Below are positions 13,880 to 27,424 of a stretch of 64,000 bases of DNA, piece by piece. Location of the stretch: positions 16,306,001 to 16,370,000 of the forward strand of contig OZ199838.1 of the NCBI GenBank assembly GCA_964304625.1. Direction: 5' to 3'. Both the position numbers and the translations under genes were made by a program. Numbering within the stretch: position 1 is the first letter of the stretch; each line of letters opens with the position of its first letter. The notes beneath the pieces are model-generated. The model searched no databases and was not told the DNA's origin. It worked only from the letters and a program-made list of their open reading frames with translations. This DNA comes from Kudoa neothunni (Eukaryota > Cnidaria).

Positions 13880-15360
13880 ACTAGAGGTGCTCAAGTAAAC
13901 TTGACTCAAACAGCAGTTTCATTGATTGACACGATTTTAATTCGAGCAAATTTTCTCTCTCGTCATTATTGTCCTCCATTTTTTCCATATTGAAGGCGAA
14001 TATATTGACCATCCAGTTATCAGATTCATTTAAGTTGCCAGTAGAAAAATAGTCGTCAAATAAATCGTTCAATTTGCAAAATTTCGTAATTCACATTTTT
14101 ATTTTTTATTCTGACAATCCATAAGGTTAGCTTTTCGCGAAATACTCATAACTTGTCAGAAGCACTTATAATATTTATACCTTTGCCTTGATGCAAATAA
14201 TTTACTTCGTTAAAATGTTGGAAGATATCCATGAGATGTGTCAATATTATTGTGAAATTATGGAACTTGAAAACAGTAAGATCCGACTTTTGATCCAATA
14301 AAAATTGCTCGATTTCATATTTTAAGTCAAAAACCCGACTTAAAACACTTCCTTGAGACAAGCATCTTACTTCTGCGTTAATTTCATTTAAAAAGCTTTA
14401 AAAAGTCCATGATTCAAAGCTTTTCCGTGTATGAAATTTATTATTTTGATACAATAATCCATTGTTGATTTTAGATCAATCGGCAAAGTTTTTGACATTA
14501 GAGCTTGGCGATGCAAAATACAGTGGGTGATTACCATGTCCGGAACATGGCATTTTATGAGTAACAAATCCCGATTTATTTCCTAACATGACGGATGCCC
14601 CATCGGTACTAATAGATCCAATAGTTGTGATTGGAATTCCGTAGGCGTCAAAGAATTCTTTAACTATTTCGAAAATATCCACTGTAGTAGTTGTTGTTGT
14701 ATTCAACGCCTCGCAAAATAAAAGTCTTCCTCAATAGAAGTCGATTTCACATATCTTACGAAGGCGATGAGCTAACTACAATTATCGACATCCGTTGACT
14801 CATCCAGCTGGAGCGAACTTTGCATTGGAGATTCTTTGATAACTGAAACTATTTGATCAAGAATATCAGCGTTTATCTCATCAATATTATTGCGGATAAC
14901 ATTGTTGGATAGTGGTATTCCTTTTAGTTTTTGTGCTGCTTCTTCATTCAAAATAATCTTTGCTGCCTCCAAAATGCATAGTTTTACCAACGTCTCTTCA
15001 ATATTGTGTATTGTGGGGGATTTTTCCTTTTGTCATTTCATAAGCTATTTTGAATGAAGCGAGAAACAAGGATTTATCTAGGGAAATGAATCCTAATTTA
15101 GGAATTGTCCGCTTTAATTCATTGGGCGTTCTTTTCACTTTTAATGACTGGATATCGTTTCTTATACGTTTTTTACCATCATGATTATTCTTAAAATGTT
15201 GAAGTAAATTACACGGTTTCAAGTTGGAATTTTAATAAACGACATTACAACGAACGCATTGTGGTTTTTCAACACCATCGACGATTTTTTTAGTAAACCC
15301 CTATTTGGCATGTTCTTCCTTCCATTTTAAATCAAGATAGTGGCTTGCCATATTGAAATA
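13880..15360 (-). pseudogene. hAT transposase remnant with BED finger (FAM200/ZBED type)
   Basis: Read from 15360 down, successive broken frames match a hAT transposase of the BED-finger class related to domesticated FAM200/ZBED5 proteins. First comes a BED-like CVRC...HFKNNH stretch near 15300-15180. LFLASFKIAYEMTKGKIPH follows near 15100-15000. Next is QLDESTDVD near 14800, holding the first catalytic Asp of the hAT core. Then comes GSISTDGASVMLGNKSGFVT around 14560-14640, and finally SRVFDLKYEIEQFLLDQKSD near 14290. Stops and frameshifts separate the pieces, so it is dead. A CAGGGCTTCCC at about 13432 may be one hAT terminal repeat; I did not find its partner. Confidence 0.7.
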
Positions 15361-16641
15361 AATTTTAGGATTAAAAATAGGCAGGGCTAGAGTTAGTATT
15401 TATCCTTCATTTGAAAATATGTTTATACTAAATATTTTATCCTTCATGACTCGGTTATCCCACTTACGATTTAGGGAAATGTACAAATTATCCAAAGTTA
15501 GTTCAAAATCTATTAACTATTTAATTATGATTGTTAACTTCATTCATTATTTGGGGTTTTATTATGGGATTTGTTTATTGTTTAGTTATTTGTGGGCGAC
15601 AATACTCAGCTAACGATACTTCAGTAATAAATTTTTAATATCTTTAAACATTCAATGAAATTTTATTCCCTGATTGACAGTGTAATGATGAAGATTGTAG
15701 CATCTAATGGACACCTTCACTGATCAAAATTTTCTGTTTTTTCATATTTTTTTTAAAATCAATAAATTATGGACTCTAAAGTAGCATCACAAAAGTCACT
15801 TAAAATTTTTAAATTGTATCAACAGTATCAACATAGAGGTTTTTTAGCACGTGTTATCTCAATTATGTTCGTCCTTCGAAGTTTTGTTTATTTTTCTTAC
15901 ATTCCCATTTATTTATTTTTAATGTTCCATTATAATTTTTTTTATTAGTTAAATGCTTAAATGAACTATCAGAACTCATATTTTGAAATTTTCATATATT
16001 ATGGAGAAAAATGTCTCTTTTAATATTCATATTTAATGAAATATCATTTGTAAGTTGAAACATTTTTTCTAGTTTATAAATATTTTTGATGGTGTTTTGT
16101 TTTAGACAAAAAAATTTTACGTTTTTCCGAAAATTTTTTTACAATTATTATTTTAACATTATATTATAAATTATTTGTATGCTGATTAATTTTACACATT
16201 TTGGGAAAAAATGAAGCTACATTTTCTAACCTTTTCAGATTTGACGCTGTAAGTAATAATTCCAATATAAAATAAACGCTAAATATTTTACATATCAAAA
16301 TAACGTATATAGAAACAATCAATTTTTTTATTGTTTTAATACATGAAGTTGTATCATGAATTGAATTTTATTTAATTTTCTCAATGATAACATAATTATT
16401 TATTGAATTCAATTATGCAATAAAAATCTGGGGTTAATTTGACCCCAAAAAGCACCAAGTGTATAGCCGATTTTGAGGCGCTCCGAAGGTCAAATACACA
16501 TTTTCATATCAGACTATGTTGATTTAGTTAAGTAATGCCAATTATAATCTTATAGAGTTCGGTTCCATTGTCACATTATATTAACACATATAACATTTGC
16601 AATTCGATCCGCCTCACTTGCAATTTAATGATGAAATATTA
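15361..16641. other. Intergenic with a piggyBac-end-like repeat
   Basis: Mostly A/T-rich, no gene. The stretch from about 16425 to 16495 (AGTGTATAGCCGATT then GCTCCGAAGGTC) matches 27570-27640 (AGTGTATAGTCGATT then GCTCGGAAGGTTAA). It is therefore one copy of a dispersed repeat, probably the end of a piggyBac-type MITE. Confidence 0.4.
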
Positions 16642-16840
16642 TATATAATTACGAAATTTGATACCACCACGATATATTGCCAGGAAATCTGATATCATAA
16701 AGATATATAATTACGAAATTTGATACCACCATGATATATTGTCAGGAAATCTGATATCATAAAGGTATATAATTACGAAATTTAATACCACCATGATATA
16801 TTTTCAGGAAATCTGATATCATAACGGTAAATAGTCGCGA
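16642..16840. repeat. 62-bp minisatellite, about 3.2 units
   Basis: Three near-identical tandem units begin TATATAATTACGAAATTT at 16642, 16704 and 16766, and a degenerate partial unit follows at about 16828. Each unit also carries ATACCACCA(C/T)GATATATT and CAGGAAATCTGATATCATAA. The period of 62 bp is constant and the units differ at only a few bases, so the array is young or homogenised. Confidence 0.85.
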
Positions 16841-18753
16841 AATAAAGTTTAATTATATCCCCATGTGACGAATGATCTCCTTCATTCTATTATCACGTGA
16901 TACATTAAAATTACGTTTTCTAATGACCATAAATAATATAAAAGGTGGCTTCTAAGTTGGACAGCTTATACCTAGCATAATTATTCTTTTTCATCCATAT
17001 ATTTCATGTTTAAGAATATTATTTTTTGCAAACTTTAATTTTAACATTTGCCGATAAAATCGATTTATTCAACAATGTAATAAGTATAGAAGCTTAATTT
17101 AACCTAGATCATCTTACTTTTGCGACAGTTAAAAAGCGACATTTCTATCAGCGCTAAGTATATTCGACAGCACTATTTTATTTTATGAGATGCTCTCTGA
17201 TGTTTCATCAAAACATTAAATTAACCAATAGTTTTATTTAAAAGATATGTAGACAGAATAACACATAAAAATTAATAATTTTGTTGGGAAATATAGCAGA
17301 TAGAATGGCGCTACTGCGTGGGACTCACAGATGGACAAGTAACGAGTTCGGATCCGATCCCATTATGATGTGTGATCGTAATTAACCTATTGTGCAGAAG
17401 GAAATGTGTGTAGGAATTAGTAGATGATATTAGAATGGTTTATATTTTTATTCAAATATTATATACGCTTGCGCATTATGATATTTGAGATTATAATAAC
17501 GTTCCTAAATTTATAATTAGTATATTCGCTATTAAACATTAGTTCTCGTCATAATAATAACAACGGAGGATAACTTTAGTTAATGTTTTTAGAATGTTAT
17601 CATATTTTCTCTGTGATCTTATGGCTATAAAATTAACATAAAATCTATATAATTGATTTTTTTTTGAAATTATCATTAAAAATATATATTTAAGATAAAA
17701 AAGTAAAAATATTTTTTATAAATTCTTTGATCATAAAAATACCTTCATAATAACAGGTGATAATATTTATTAATTAATAGTTACAATTATTCGATCCTTA
17801 GTAAACTTCATAATGACAACAAATCATATTTATTAAGAAATAATTAAAATTAATAATCTTAAAAATATTTTCAAATTAGGTGATGATAATATTTAATAAG
17901 TAATAATTCGATTAAATTAGCTCATTCGTGAGTGTGATTAAGGTTGTTATTAAAAATTAATGATTTTCATCTGAACGTTAAAATTTTTAAAATTTTGTAC
18001 ACATCAATGACTCATGATGATGTTTTCGACTTTATTCGATATTTAAAATTATAAAATCTAATAACAGAAATATTGAGGATGTGTAGTATTCAAGAGATGA
18101 GATCAAAACGAGTTTTCTAAAAATAGGTAAAATGAAAATTAAATATAGTTTCCGATTTCTAAAACTTACAATTCTCTTTAATATAATTTTTTTATGATTA
18201 CTATATTTATATTAATAACCTTGTAACATTTACTTTGTATGAATCACACCCGGATTAATTCTAATAGATTAATTACAATATATTAATTATATTTCATTAA
18301 TGGCTTGGTAACGACCAAATTTATTAACTTTTTAGTACACAAAAAAAAATTTATTCCAATTTTTATTGGATGGCCAAATTATAATTTATACTATTAGATC
18401 AGATGTTAAGTTAATAAAATGTAAAATTCTATATAAATTCAAAAACCGATTAATAAAGTATACTCATTAAAGTAAATGTGCATTATTAATCCTTATGTGA
18501 CTAAAAAAATTAAATTTAATTAATATAATATTATTAATTCGCTAATTTGCGTCGAATAAACTGAAACAAAGTAGTGACGAATAATATCAATAGACTTTCA
18601 AACTAAAGGAGATACTTATAGTAAACCTCACATTTACAGATTGATTGTGAAATCAATGGAAATATTAGTTAATCATTTATTTAGACATAAATTATTATTA
18701 GAGAATACACTATATCTATTGAAGTTATTATTTATCAATATTATTGAAACAAG
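16841..18753. other. Intergenic upstream of B2
   Basis: A/T-rich with no supported gene. A short inverted repeat TTGGTaacgACCAA lies near 18307-18320, about 430 nt before the B2 start. A box A/B-like stretch around 17290-17355 was considered as a decayed tRNA-derived element but is too weak to call. Confidence 0.35.
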
Positions 18754-21058
18754 ATGTGGAATTTTTTGATTTATTCTGTTTTTCTCGGCTGTTTCCATAA
18801 TGTGTTCAATGAAGGAGATTTGAAAACAACAGTATAATATATTATTCCACTAACAACACTAATAATCCAAACTATAGGAATTATTATTATACTTCGACGA
18901 CAGCAACTTTATTGTTGAAAATTATGAATGTCCTCTCCGACAGGAGTATTTCTGGGGCGTCCAATGTATTAAACCAAATAAAATTGATTGTCCTGGTAAC
19001 ATATTTGTGAATCACATATTTTTCCTAATATAATTAAAAAGAACTTGGAGAGAAAGAAGAAACAAGAATTGATTATGAAGACGAATGTCTAAATAAAGCT
19101 TTCACTGAGCAGTCCCTAACAGAAGCTAATGTTACTATTTTACTACCTCACAAAATTTTACAACCAGGGTAGTAGGCCATTATTTTTTACAAAAGTGTTA
19201 GTTTTATATTTGGCACAGATTGATGGTTGAATATGATGCTTGGTACAGTAATTTGCTTAATCGCAGTATAACTGTTGATACACACGAGAATCCCATCTAC
19301 TATAAAAGCTTGGCATTATCCGAAAGGACTTTCTTCGAATATTTGGCCTCAAATGTCGGATTAAATCCAGAAGGCTCGGTAATTTTACCAATGGAATAGA
19401 ATTGAGTATTGTTTAAATATTTATTTGTTTAGTCAACTGAACCAGAAAGTTTTATATGGGTAATTGGATATTATGGTCACCTTACTTTATTTTATAAACT
19501 ATGTTTATTTCGATATTTAACTATGATATCAAATAACAATTATATTATTTAATATCGCCTATGATAAAATATTATTTTTTAGGAATATGGAGATCATGGT
19601 TATATCATCATAGATGAAAATAGAATATCAATTGGATATTTAACTGAAATGAATCCTCAAAATCCCGATATAAAAATATATAGATCCATAAATGAAGAGT
19701 TAGCATACTTTTCAAAGTCTATACTCGGTCTCGGTAACAATAATATCCTACCCATTCTAATATATCATATGATAAATGTAATATTTAAATTATACTTTGA
19801 ATTATTTATATTATTTTGAATATTATTTAGGCTAGAAAGTTTTTAATAAATCAGGATAAAAATCCTGAATTCGAATTTCCTTGTGCAAAGAGAGATGCAA
19901 CTATCACGATTACTGATCCAAACTTTCTAAGTTGGCCACAGGTAGCAGAAAAATTCTCCGGAGAATTAAAGATTGTTACCGCATATACTTTCGACGGTTG
20001 TACACAACTGATAAAAGATGCACTTTATACCTTAAATGATGATCATCCATGGAATGATATAAAAAAGAAATTGCTTGAAATTGAATTTCCAGTAAAAACT
20101 GGAAGCAATGAATTCGATGTACGTAATACTTTATAAAAAAAATTTAGAAAATAATAAAATATTTCTTATAATAGCTATATAACTACAAAACAAATAATCA
20201 TGCTGGTTACTACCGCTCATTGGATTCTATGCGATCATTAACTTCTATTAATAATCAGCGAAAACTTGGTACCGAATATGGTGAGACGTGGGATATAGCA
20301 GATTCACCGATATACTTAAATGAAGTTGTCCAAAGAACGTTTTATTATACGTTACTTTCCATGCTTTCAACTACAGAAAGTCAGCGTGGCAATGAATACG
20401 TCTATAAGAATAATGTATATTGGTTACATCCATATTGAATTATTTATCTTTTTAGGACAATGAATTATTGTGGATCGATCAATTTATCACTTACCAAACT
20501 ATGCTAAGAATGGCGGAAGGTAAATGAAATTTGTTTCTTCAATAATTATCAAAATAATCTGTAATCAAATAAAAAATAGAAAAACAAAAGGAAAAGGAAA
20601 ATGAAAAAAGCGAAGAACCTGAAATATCTGAAGAATCCATAACTCCTGACAAGACCTCTGAGGATGTAGTTGAACCCAGTGGTAATGAAGGAGAATCTGA
20701 GTCACAATCAACTGATGAAAAAGAGAGTGGTTCTCAAGATAATAGTGACAAGTCAAGCGAGTCATCGAAAGATAATGAAGGTGACGGCGAATCTCAGGAA
20801 ACTACTGAAGAAGAAAAGGAGTCTTCGAGTGATGATTCGGAAAAATCAGAAGATCAACAAAGTGAGAGCAGTGATGATCAATCTTCCGAAGATGGCAGTT
20901 CCGACGGTTCGACCACAGTTGCCAGTCGAAAAAGTGAATCAAACTCTAAATTGGTAGCCAAAATCGTAGTTCCAATCGTGATAATAGTTATCCTCCTATC
21001 AATTGGAATATACATCTTCATGGTCAAAAGAAAATCCAAAAGAAATGAAGGTGTTTGA
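18754..21058 (+). CDS. Gene B2: Family B surface protein with long acidic stalk, 10 exons
   Basis: Exons: 18754-18831, 18878-18995, 19042-19168, 19219-19378, 19433-19459, 19583-19777, 19831-20118, 20175-20414, 20456-20519, 20580-21058; 591 residues, uninterrupted. The leader is MWNFLIYSVFLGCF. The ectodomain keeps the family plan: three cysteines in exon 2 (GVQC), DEC in exon 3, LALSERTFFEY in exon 4, microexon 5 reading STEPESFIW, and HPWND with two cysteines in exon 7. One 240-nt exon (20175-20414) replaces exons 8 and 9 of the 11-exon copies. Exon 10 encodes about 115 residues of Glu/Ser/Asp-rich, low-complexity stalk, then a membrane segment at about 560-580 and the tail KRKSKRNEGV. The stalk would hold the ectodomain away from the membrane (inference). 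Closest copy in the window: B3. Function unknown. Confidence 0.87.
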
Positions 21059-23603
21059 ACCAATGCTATTATATCAGGATGCCATAAATTAACTATCGAT
21101 TAACTTATTCCATTAATTATTATTACTACTTATTAATACATGTGGCATCATATTCGTTTTTCTTCTTGGAACATAGCGTTGTTCATTTGTATATGCTAGG
21201 TGATATTTCGAGCTCCTCTATCAATCAATCCGTGTAATAAGAAGTGTTTCTGAAATATTAAATTATCTCATATAATTTGTAATTAATTTAAAAAAAAGTG
21301 TTATTTTATTCATCGTTAATAATTTGAGATTATGTTTATTTGATGAAGTAATTGGGAATCAATCTAGATTAATTATAGCTATCCAAAATAATATATTTTA
21401 ATGATTATTTTACTCAATTTATGTAAAATATAAATATATTTAAATTAATTTAAAAAACAGAAAACAAATATATTAGGCCAAAATAATAATCATTACAGAA
21501 TATTAATTCTTTCATGTTCAAATTTTTTGGTTGCGGATTGAAGATAACATGTTGCGTAAAAATGGTTAGTTATAACGATTTTAAAAATAAATTTTTATCC
21601 ATTATCATCATCATATTAAATGAAAAACGAATAAAAAAATCCTATTATTATGATTATTATGTGTCGTAATAATTTAATGATTTCTAGCCGTCTTTAAAAT
21701 GCATTGAAAATTTGTTTTGTATTAAATCTTTAAATTTAAATAATGGCTAAACATAATCATTATGGTAATTTCTATCAATTTATTTGTGCATGCAGGCCGA
21801 TCTTGGTGTCAGCTTCTTATTTTCAAAATTATTCTATATCCAAAAATACATGGCGTTGAAGGATTAAAATATTATTTACAACAGATTGATTCTTAGCAGA
21901 TATATTATATAATTAAATAATTGTCAATAATTATTCATTAGATGATACGCAACAATTATTAATGAAGAACTTTTTTTAATAAAAAAAACTTTTCATATAT
22001 TTGTATGAATATTCTTAAAACGTGATAGAATATTTTACTATTATGCATATAATATAATTAAGTCTCTGTAATGGCGATATTCCAAATTTTTAAATGTGTA
22101 TTCTAATCTTATAATTTATTTTGAATAAAATTATAAAATCGTAAACTATTTAAGAAAAATTCAAAATGGAGTGACAAGGGATTAACAGTTTTTCTCTTTT
22201 TCATTTAATTATTAAATATACATTGGGAAAAAAATATTTAAATATTATATAGTACGGGAAAATTGGGATTAAGTAATTTTGTCTGAAGCGCTTCTTTTTT
22301 TAAGAAAAGATTAATTTTAACCAACATTCGAACCTGTATATGACGAGTTTTTTGAGACCAGAATAAATTTCCTAAATGAATTAGCTGCATTCAATGCTCA
22401 ATGTTATTCGTAATGATTCAAATGCAAAATCTTATTATTTAAGGATGGGGTGCATTTCCGTGATACCTATGCATGTACAGAGGATTATAATATTAATTTT
22501 TACCGTATAGTTTATTATTGTTTAAAACAAATAATTAAATGTTATTAAGTTAAATTATCTTTTTATATTTTATTTTGTAGTAAAAACAATGTATATGATT
22601 AATTCTCATGTATAAAAATAATTGCAGATAATTGGGCGAATTTAACCTCCTTTATATGTAGTTTTTAAGTTAACTTTTAAAATAAAAATATTCTATGCTC
22701 TATCATTAATTTTTTTGTAGTTGGAACATTTTTAAATAAGTACTTTATCAGAGCTCATATAAACTAGCAATTCATTGTTTTGCAACTTAATGGATGTAAA
22801 GATTTTTACTCTTTTAAGTCTAATTTTCGTTCAAAATTTTAATGGAGAAGAGAATATATTGCATCTTCATGGCGTCCTATTTAGAATAATTTTAACATAT
22901 TTCATAAAAAATAATTATAATACTAGAATAGGCATTCAAAGATGAAAAATTAAGGCATTTTAAATAATGTGATTTACTTTTATGCATAATCGTAATATGG
23001 TTTTTATTAAATTTTTGTAAAAACTTAATTAATCATGATTCGAAAATATTCATATAAATTTGATAAGATGCGAGATTAATTTACAATACGGCTCGATATT
23101 GCGTAACTTATTAAACTAACCGAAAAGTTGTTGGAAAATAATGTATGCGCATGCGCGAATACAAAATTTATTTCTCAATAATTTATTTTAATTTAGAATA
23201 ACTATTTCTCTTCTTTAATTTTATTATTACATTGAATCCTTAACAATAAAAATTAAGTACTTTCGTATGTGTCTTGTTTCAGCAACATATTTATAATTTT
23301 AATAAAAACATTATTTTACTTAGAATTTTACAATGTTTCTTTAATCACCTAAAATTTACTATCAAATTTTAATTTTTAAACTTACGCTTGTCTATTTTCT
23401 AAACAAAAATTACATAAGTTTTATCTTAATCTTGTTTTCTTACGCTATAGTAAAGCTCTCAGTTTAGTCGTCTAATAGAATGTTCAATAAGGATAACTCC
23501 CAAAATTACCTTTAATTGTATAGTTTATTGAGATTCATCTCAAAAAATATTTAAGCTAAACTTAATCAAATATTAAAAAACTAAATACAGATTTGTATAT
23601 TTT
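21059..23603. other. Long intergenic region downstream of B2
   Basis: About 2.5 kb of A/T-rich sequence. I find no open frame with family similarity, no RNA gene and no clear repeat. Part of the final few hundred bases may be the degraded 5' half of the pogo copy into which the next piggyBac inserted, but similarity is too weak to place a boundary. Confidence 0.35.
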
Positions 23604-26600
23604 TAACCCTCCTTAGACCGAGCTTGAGTCCGAGCCCGAGCCCAAGCTCATGAAAAAAACGAGTGTTCCCCACGGGGACTTTTTTGAACCCAGTGATTTT
23701 ATATTTATTATTATAATTTTTTGATAAATTAAATAATTTTTATAATTAATGCATTCAATATTATTGGATTAACCTGTTCGAACTTTATACAGCGAATACA
23801 TTATCAATAAAAGTCATAATAATTACTCATCGGAAAATCACAAAGATTTTCATTAATATATACCAGACAACACAACATACTTATATTTTTAACGTTATTC
23901 ACAAGGAACCCCGACATTAAAACAATTTTTAAACAGAAGATCATGCTTCTCCATTAAACACCTTATCCGGAGAACTTTGAGGAGCTTAACACTATTCTGA
24001 GATTAATGTGATTGTAATATCCTCCCAAAATAAAGAGTTTCCTTCATTGAAATTTAAGGTGGGGCGTAATAATGATTATTTGGTTTAAAATTATATATTA
24101 TAACTCTTATTTTATCGGTATGATTTCCGTATTTTAGAGATTTGAATACTAAGATTAATTTAAACGATGTTTTCGTAATAAAACCAAAGAAGAAAATCCT
24201 CGAAAAAAAATTTTATTGTAATAAAAATAGATTATTATTTAGATGAGTTAATAATCTAATAAGAAAATCTCGATACAACTAGAGCAATATTTAATAATTT
24301 TGTTAGCATTCACTTATTTTGATCACAGAAACATAAATATTTTGTTTAAACTAGGAATAAACTATATCATAGATATAAATTAAGTATAGTTTATAGGATT
24401 ATACAAATTTAACTCTATACGAATTAAACATGCTAATAAACGACATCATTTTTAAGTAATTTTATTAGAAAATTTCCTTAATCAAGGAGGTAATATATGA
24501 GCTTAATTAACTTAATTATTTAGACAGTTACTCAAAATTATTGTTAAAATTTTGTGGGATAATAAGGTAGTTCAATTTATGCGCAAAAAAATCGGCAACA
24601 TTCTTTTTAAATCTGTGTGGTGAGCAGATAGGTCTTTTACAATTATGACACTTCACGTTGGTTTTTCGATCAGTATATCTCGAGCAAACACACACCTTGA
24701 TCTTTTATATACAGGACTCAACCCTATCGAATCGGATATATCATTGTTATTTGTGTACTTTTTAAACAGTTCTAAACTGTATTTTATGTGCGATTGATAG
24801 TTGGATCCCACAGTTCGACGAAGTAACACATCCGATTGTACTAAATCGATACACAGATCTTTTAAGAAATGTTGTCTGCGACTTCAATCGTTAGTTCTCC
24901 AATCAGAAAAGTTGAATGTCCATATGATATAAGAATTGAGAGCTGATATATCCACCAAATCCATGAACATTTGTAAAGGCCACTTTCTAGTTGATCTTGA
25001 ACAACTGTACAACTCGGTCATTCTGTCACCGTTATCAACCACTCCTTTACTTTTATTGTAGTATGAGAATAATTGTTGGTCTCATTCTCACACCCGATTC
25101 TATATTTCACCATCATTTATTTCATTGGACAATAAATAAACAACCCAATTCTTTTTCGGGATATATGACATCAATGTTGTGTCATTATAGAAACAAAAAA
25201 TGGAAGAAAGCTCAGGTTGATTTTTGAAGTTCAGTAAATGCTGAGCAATTTACGTGTTATTGCGTCTAACAGTACCCGTTAATGTAATTTTGTTTTGTAG
25301 CAAGAAAGTAGCTAGCGGAACCGTTGTAAATAGTTATCAGTGGTGACACCACGACCTAATCCATAAAATGGTTCAATTAGTTCCTTGACAAACTTTTCCC
25401 CTGTTTTTTAATCTCACTCGCATCCAATCTTTCCTGTGCAGGGTTTAATATTTAGTAAATACGACGTCTCGACATCCGCGACTATCCCATAACTTTATAC
25501 CGTAGCGAGCGGGTTTATTTTTTATGTACACTCCAAATGGGCATCTTCCGCGAAATGCCACCATTCTTTCATCGACGGTTAGGTTATGTGAGAACTAGGA
25601 GAATAGTTTTTTTGGAAGGAATCATTTATTTCTTTAAAAATTTTCCGAATGGTTTCGAATTTATTAGATAATTAAATCTAAATTGTCTGGTTTGTCTATC
25701 ATCAAACCCTATTACTCTATATATATATATATATATATGAGAAAAACGATTTCTTGGCATGGCTACAGAAAAAAATATTGTTTAAATAGCGGGTATGTAT
25801 CCCAAATACTTTTTCATGATAATTTTGAACCATTGTATCGTCCAGATGTGATATCCCAATAAAAGATTTTAATTCTTCAATGGTTATTTTTTTTCATTTC
25901 TGTATCAGCTATTGGAATCACAAAAATTATTCTTGTAATTTAGAATCTTTTCTAGAATGGAGTCAGACATAAAAAGTTGAAAGCAATCAGAAATGTTGTT
26001 CACATTTTTAGCATCATCTAAAAGTCCCGAGTTACTTGTGGCTATATTGTGAACTCTAGTTCACGTTCTTGTTTGATTTGTAATATCCCATAGAATTCCT
26101 GATTTCGACATTGATTCATTGATTTATTGTTATCAGTCTGATATTTATTATCATTTTGAGAATCAGAACATGGGTCTGAATCTTCCACAATATCCTCATA
26201 ATATGAGGCATCTGATAGGTCCCCTTCAAATTCAAACTCGCTATCGGTACTTTGATCAGTCTCCGCACTATCATCAATTAGTTTATTCGGATCTTTGCTA
26301 TACGACATGACTAAATACAAATTTAATTTCAACTAACCCACATAATGTTACTTATCTATTCCAAATGTTTACTTCTCGCGATAAATTGTCCCCCAACTAA
26401 TCCCTTAAGTTTTTCAGCATCACTCAAAAGTGAGTGGTAAAATCAAAATGTTTCCTCCCATACTTGGTTTCATAAATTTACAATATTTCAGTTAAATTTT
26501 ATTTAATTTCATCATCTAAATTCTACAAATAAAATTATTATGTCTACGTTTGACCAAGGTTTACCAATGTGGGGTGATTTAAAATCATTATATCTCATAT

Positions 26601-26729
26601 CATCTTGATAGTTTTTAAATTATAACTTAAAAATAAAATTGAACATTACATTTTTTTAAAATGAAAAATTAAAAAATAATAAAAATGGGTTCACGAATAA
26701 CCCCGGTTGGTCCTGGTAGGGTTAAAGGC
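23604..26729 (-). mobile_element. piggyBac element bounded by TTAA
   Basis: The left end reads TTAACCCTCCTTAGACC near 23604 and the right end, on the opposite strand, TTAACCCTACCAGGACC at 26729. These are matching terminal repeats flanked by the TTAA target that piggyBac elements duplicate. Between them a transposase remnant is encoded on the minus strand. Just beyond the right TTAA, pogo-type repeat sequence begins at once (see 26730-27334), which fits insertion into an older pogo copy. The element is about 3.1 kb. Confidence 0.75.
24590..26335 (-). pseudogene. piggyBac DDE transposase, disrupted
   Basis: The intact 5' frame (26332-26042; MSYSKDPNKLIDDS at about 26307) is the usual acidic N-terminus. 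Further down the minus strand the catalytic core is legible: TVDERMVAFRGRCPFGVYIK near 25585-25530, including the DE pair of piggyBac. Near 25060 comes YNKSKGVVDNGDRMTELYS, the block with the last catalytic Asp. A C-terminal Cys-rich finger (CVCSRYTD...CHNCKRPIC) lies near 24700-24620. Stops and frameshifts separate these blocks, so no full protein is made. Length and order match a full-size transposase of about 580 residues. Confidence 0.8.
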
Positions 26730-27334
26730 AACGTGGGAAATGGTGACAAGCTCAACTATTGGAAATTACTTCGAGAAATATCCGATCGGATATTCAGAAA
26801 ACGTGAGATTAATTTAAGAACAAATTTTTAAACATATATTATGACAAATCTAACGTAAATATTGGTCATACAGAAAAAGCAATAGTTGGTGGCTTGTAAT
26901 TGAATTAGTTCATTTTTAATCTATTGCTGCATAACAACATGAATAAGATAGCTTAATTTTAACAAGAAAAAGTTATACACTAATATACCAACAGTAAACC
27001 TTATATAGATACTTAGGATCAACCAAATGCAACGTTGATACTGATTATTATTGGGAAAATCAAATAGTTTCGATATTTGACTTAAAAACCGTCATAAATA
27101 CTGTTGGATAATCATTTATGTTTGAAAATTCATCTTCATTATTTCACACGTATTCTATTTGAATGCCCTATATAGAATGTATACGGCCTGAACAAAGATG
27201 AATAATTGATTATTTCTTCCGTGAAAATAATATAGTAGTGAGCATGATAATACCCTCAATTTTGGATGGGGTCTTGCTACTGCATGGTAAATTGTTGTTC
27301 TTAAAATACCTCTCTATATCAAGACCTTACTGTA
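26730..27334 (+). mobile_element. pogo/Tigger element, 3' half
   Basis: This stretch is similar along its length to 60575-61169, the 3' half of a longer pogo/Tigger copy. Both open with GGC(A/G)(A/G)CGTGGGAAATGGTGAC and end with a terminal repeat whose reverse complement starts TTACAGTAAGGTCTTGATA here and TACAGTGGGGTCTCGATA in the other. The transposase frame is ruined. The 5' half is cut off by the piggyBac insertion. Confidence 0.65.
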
Positions 27335-27424
27335 ACTATTTTGCCGTGCCCTAAAGTTTTAATCTAATTAATTATATATGAAATAATTGATAACAAAATA
27401 TTTTGTAAAAATTTATTTAACAAG

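Noticed and set aside
16642-16840. Tandem repeat as a CRISPR-like array
   Set aside because: Units are contiguous without unique spacers and the host is eukaryotic.
17290-17355. Possible tRNA or tRNA-derived SINE (GAGTTCGGATCCGATCCC resembles box B)
   Set aside because: Box A is poor, no acceptor stem pairs, and no A-rich tail or homologous body follows.
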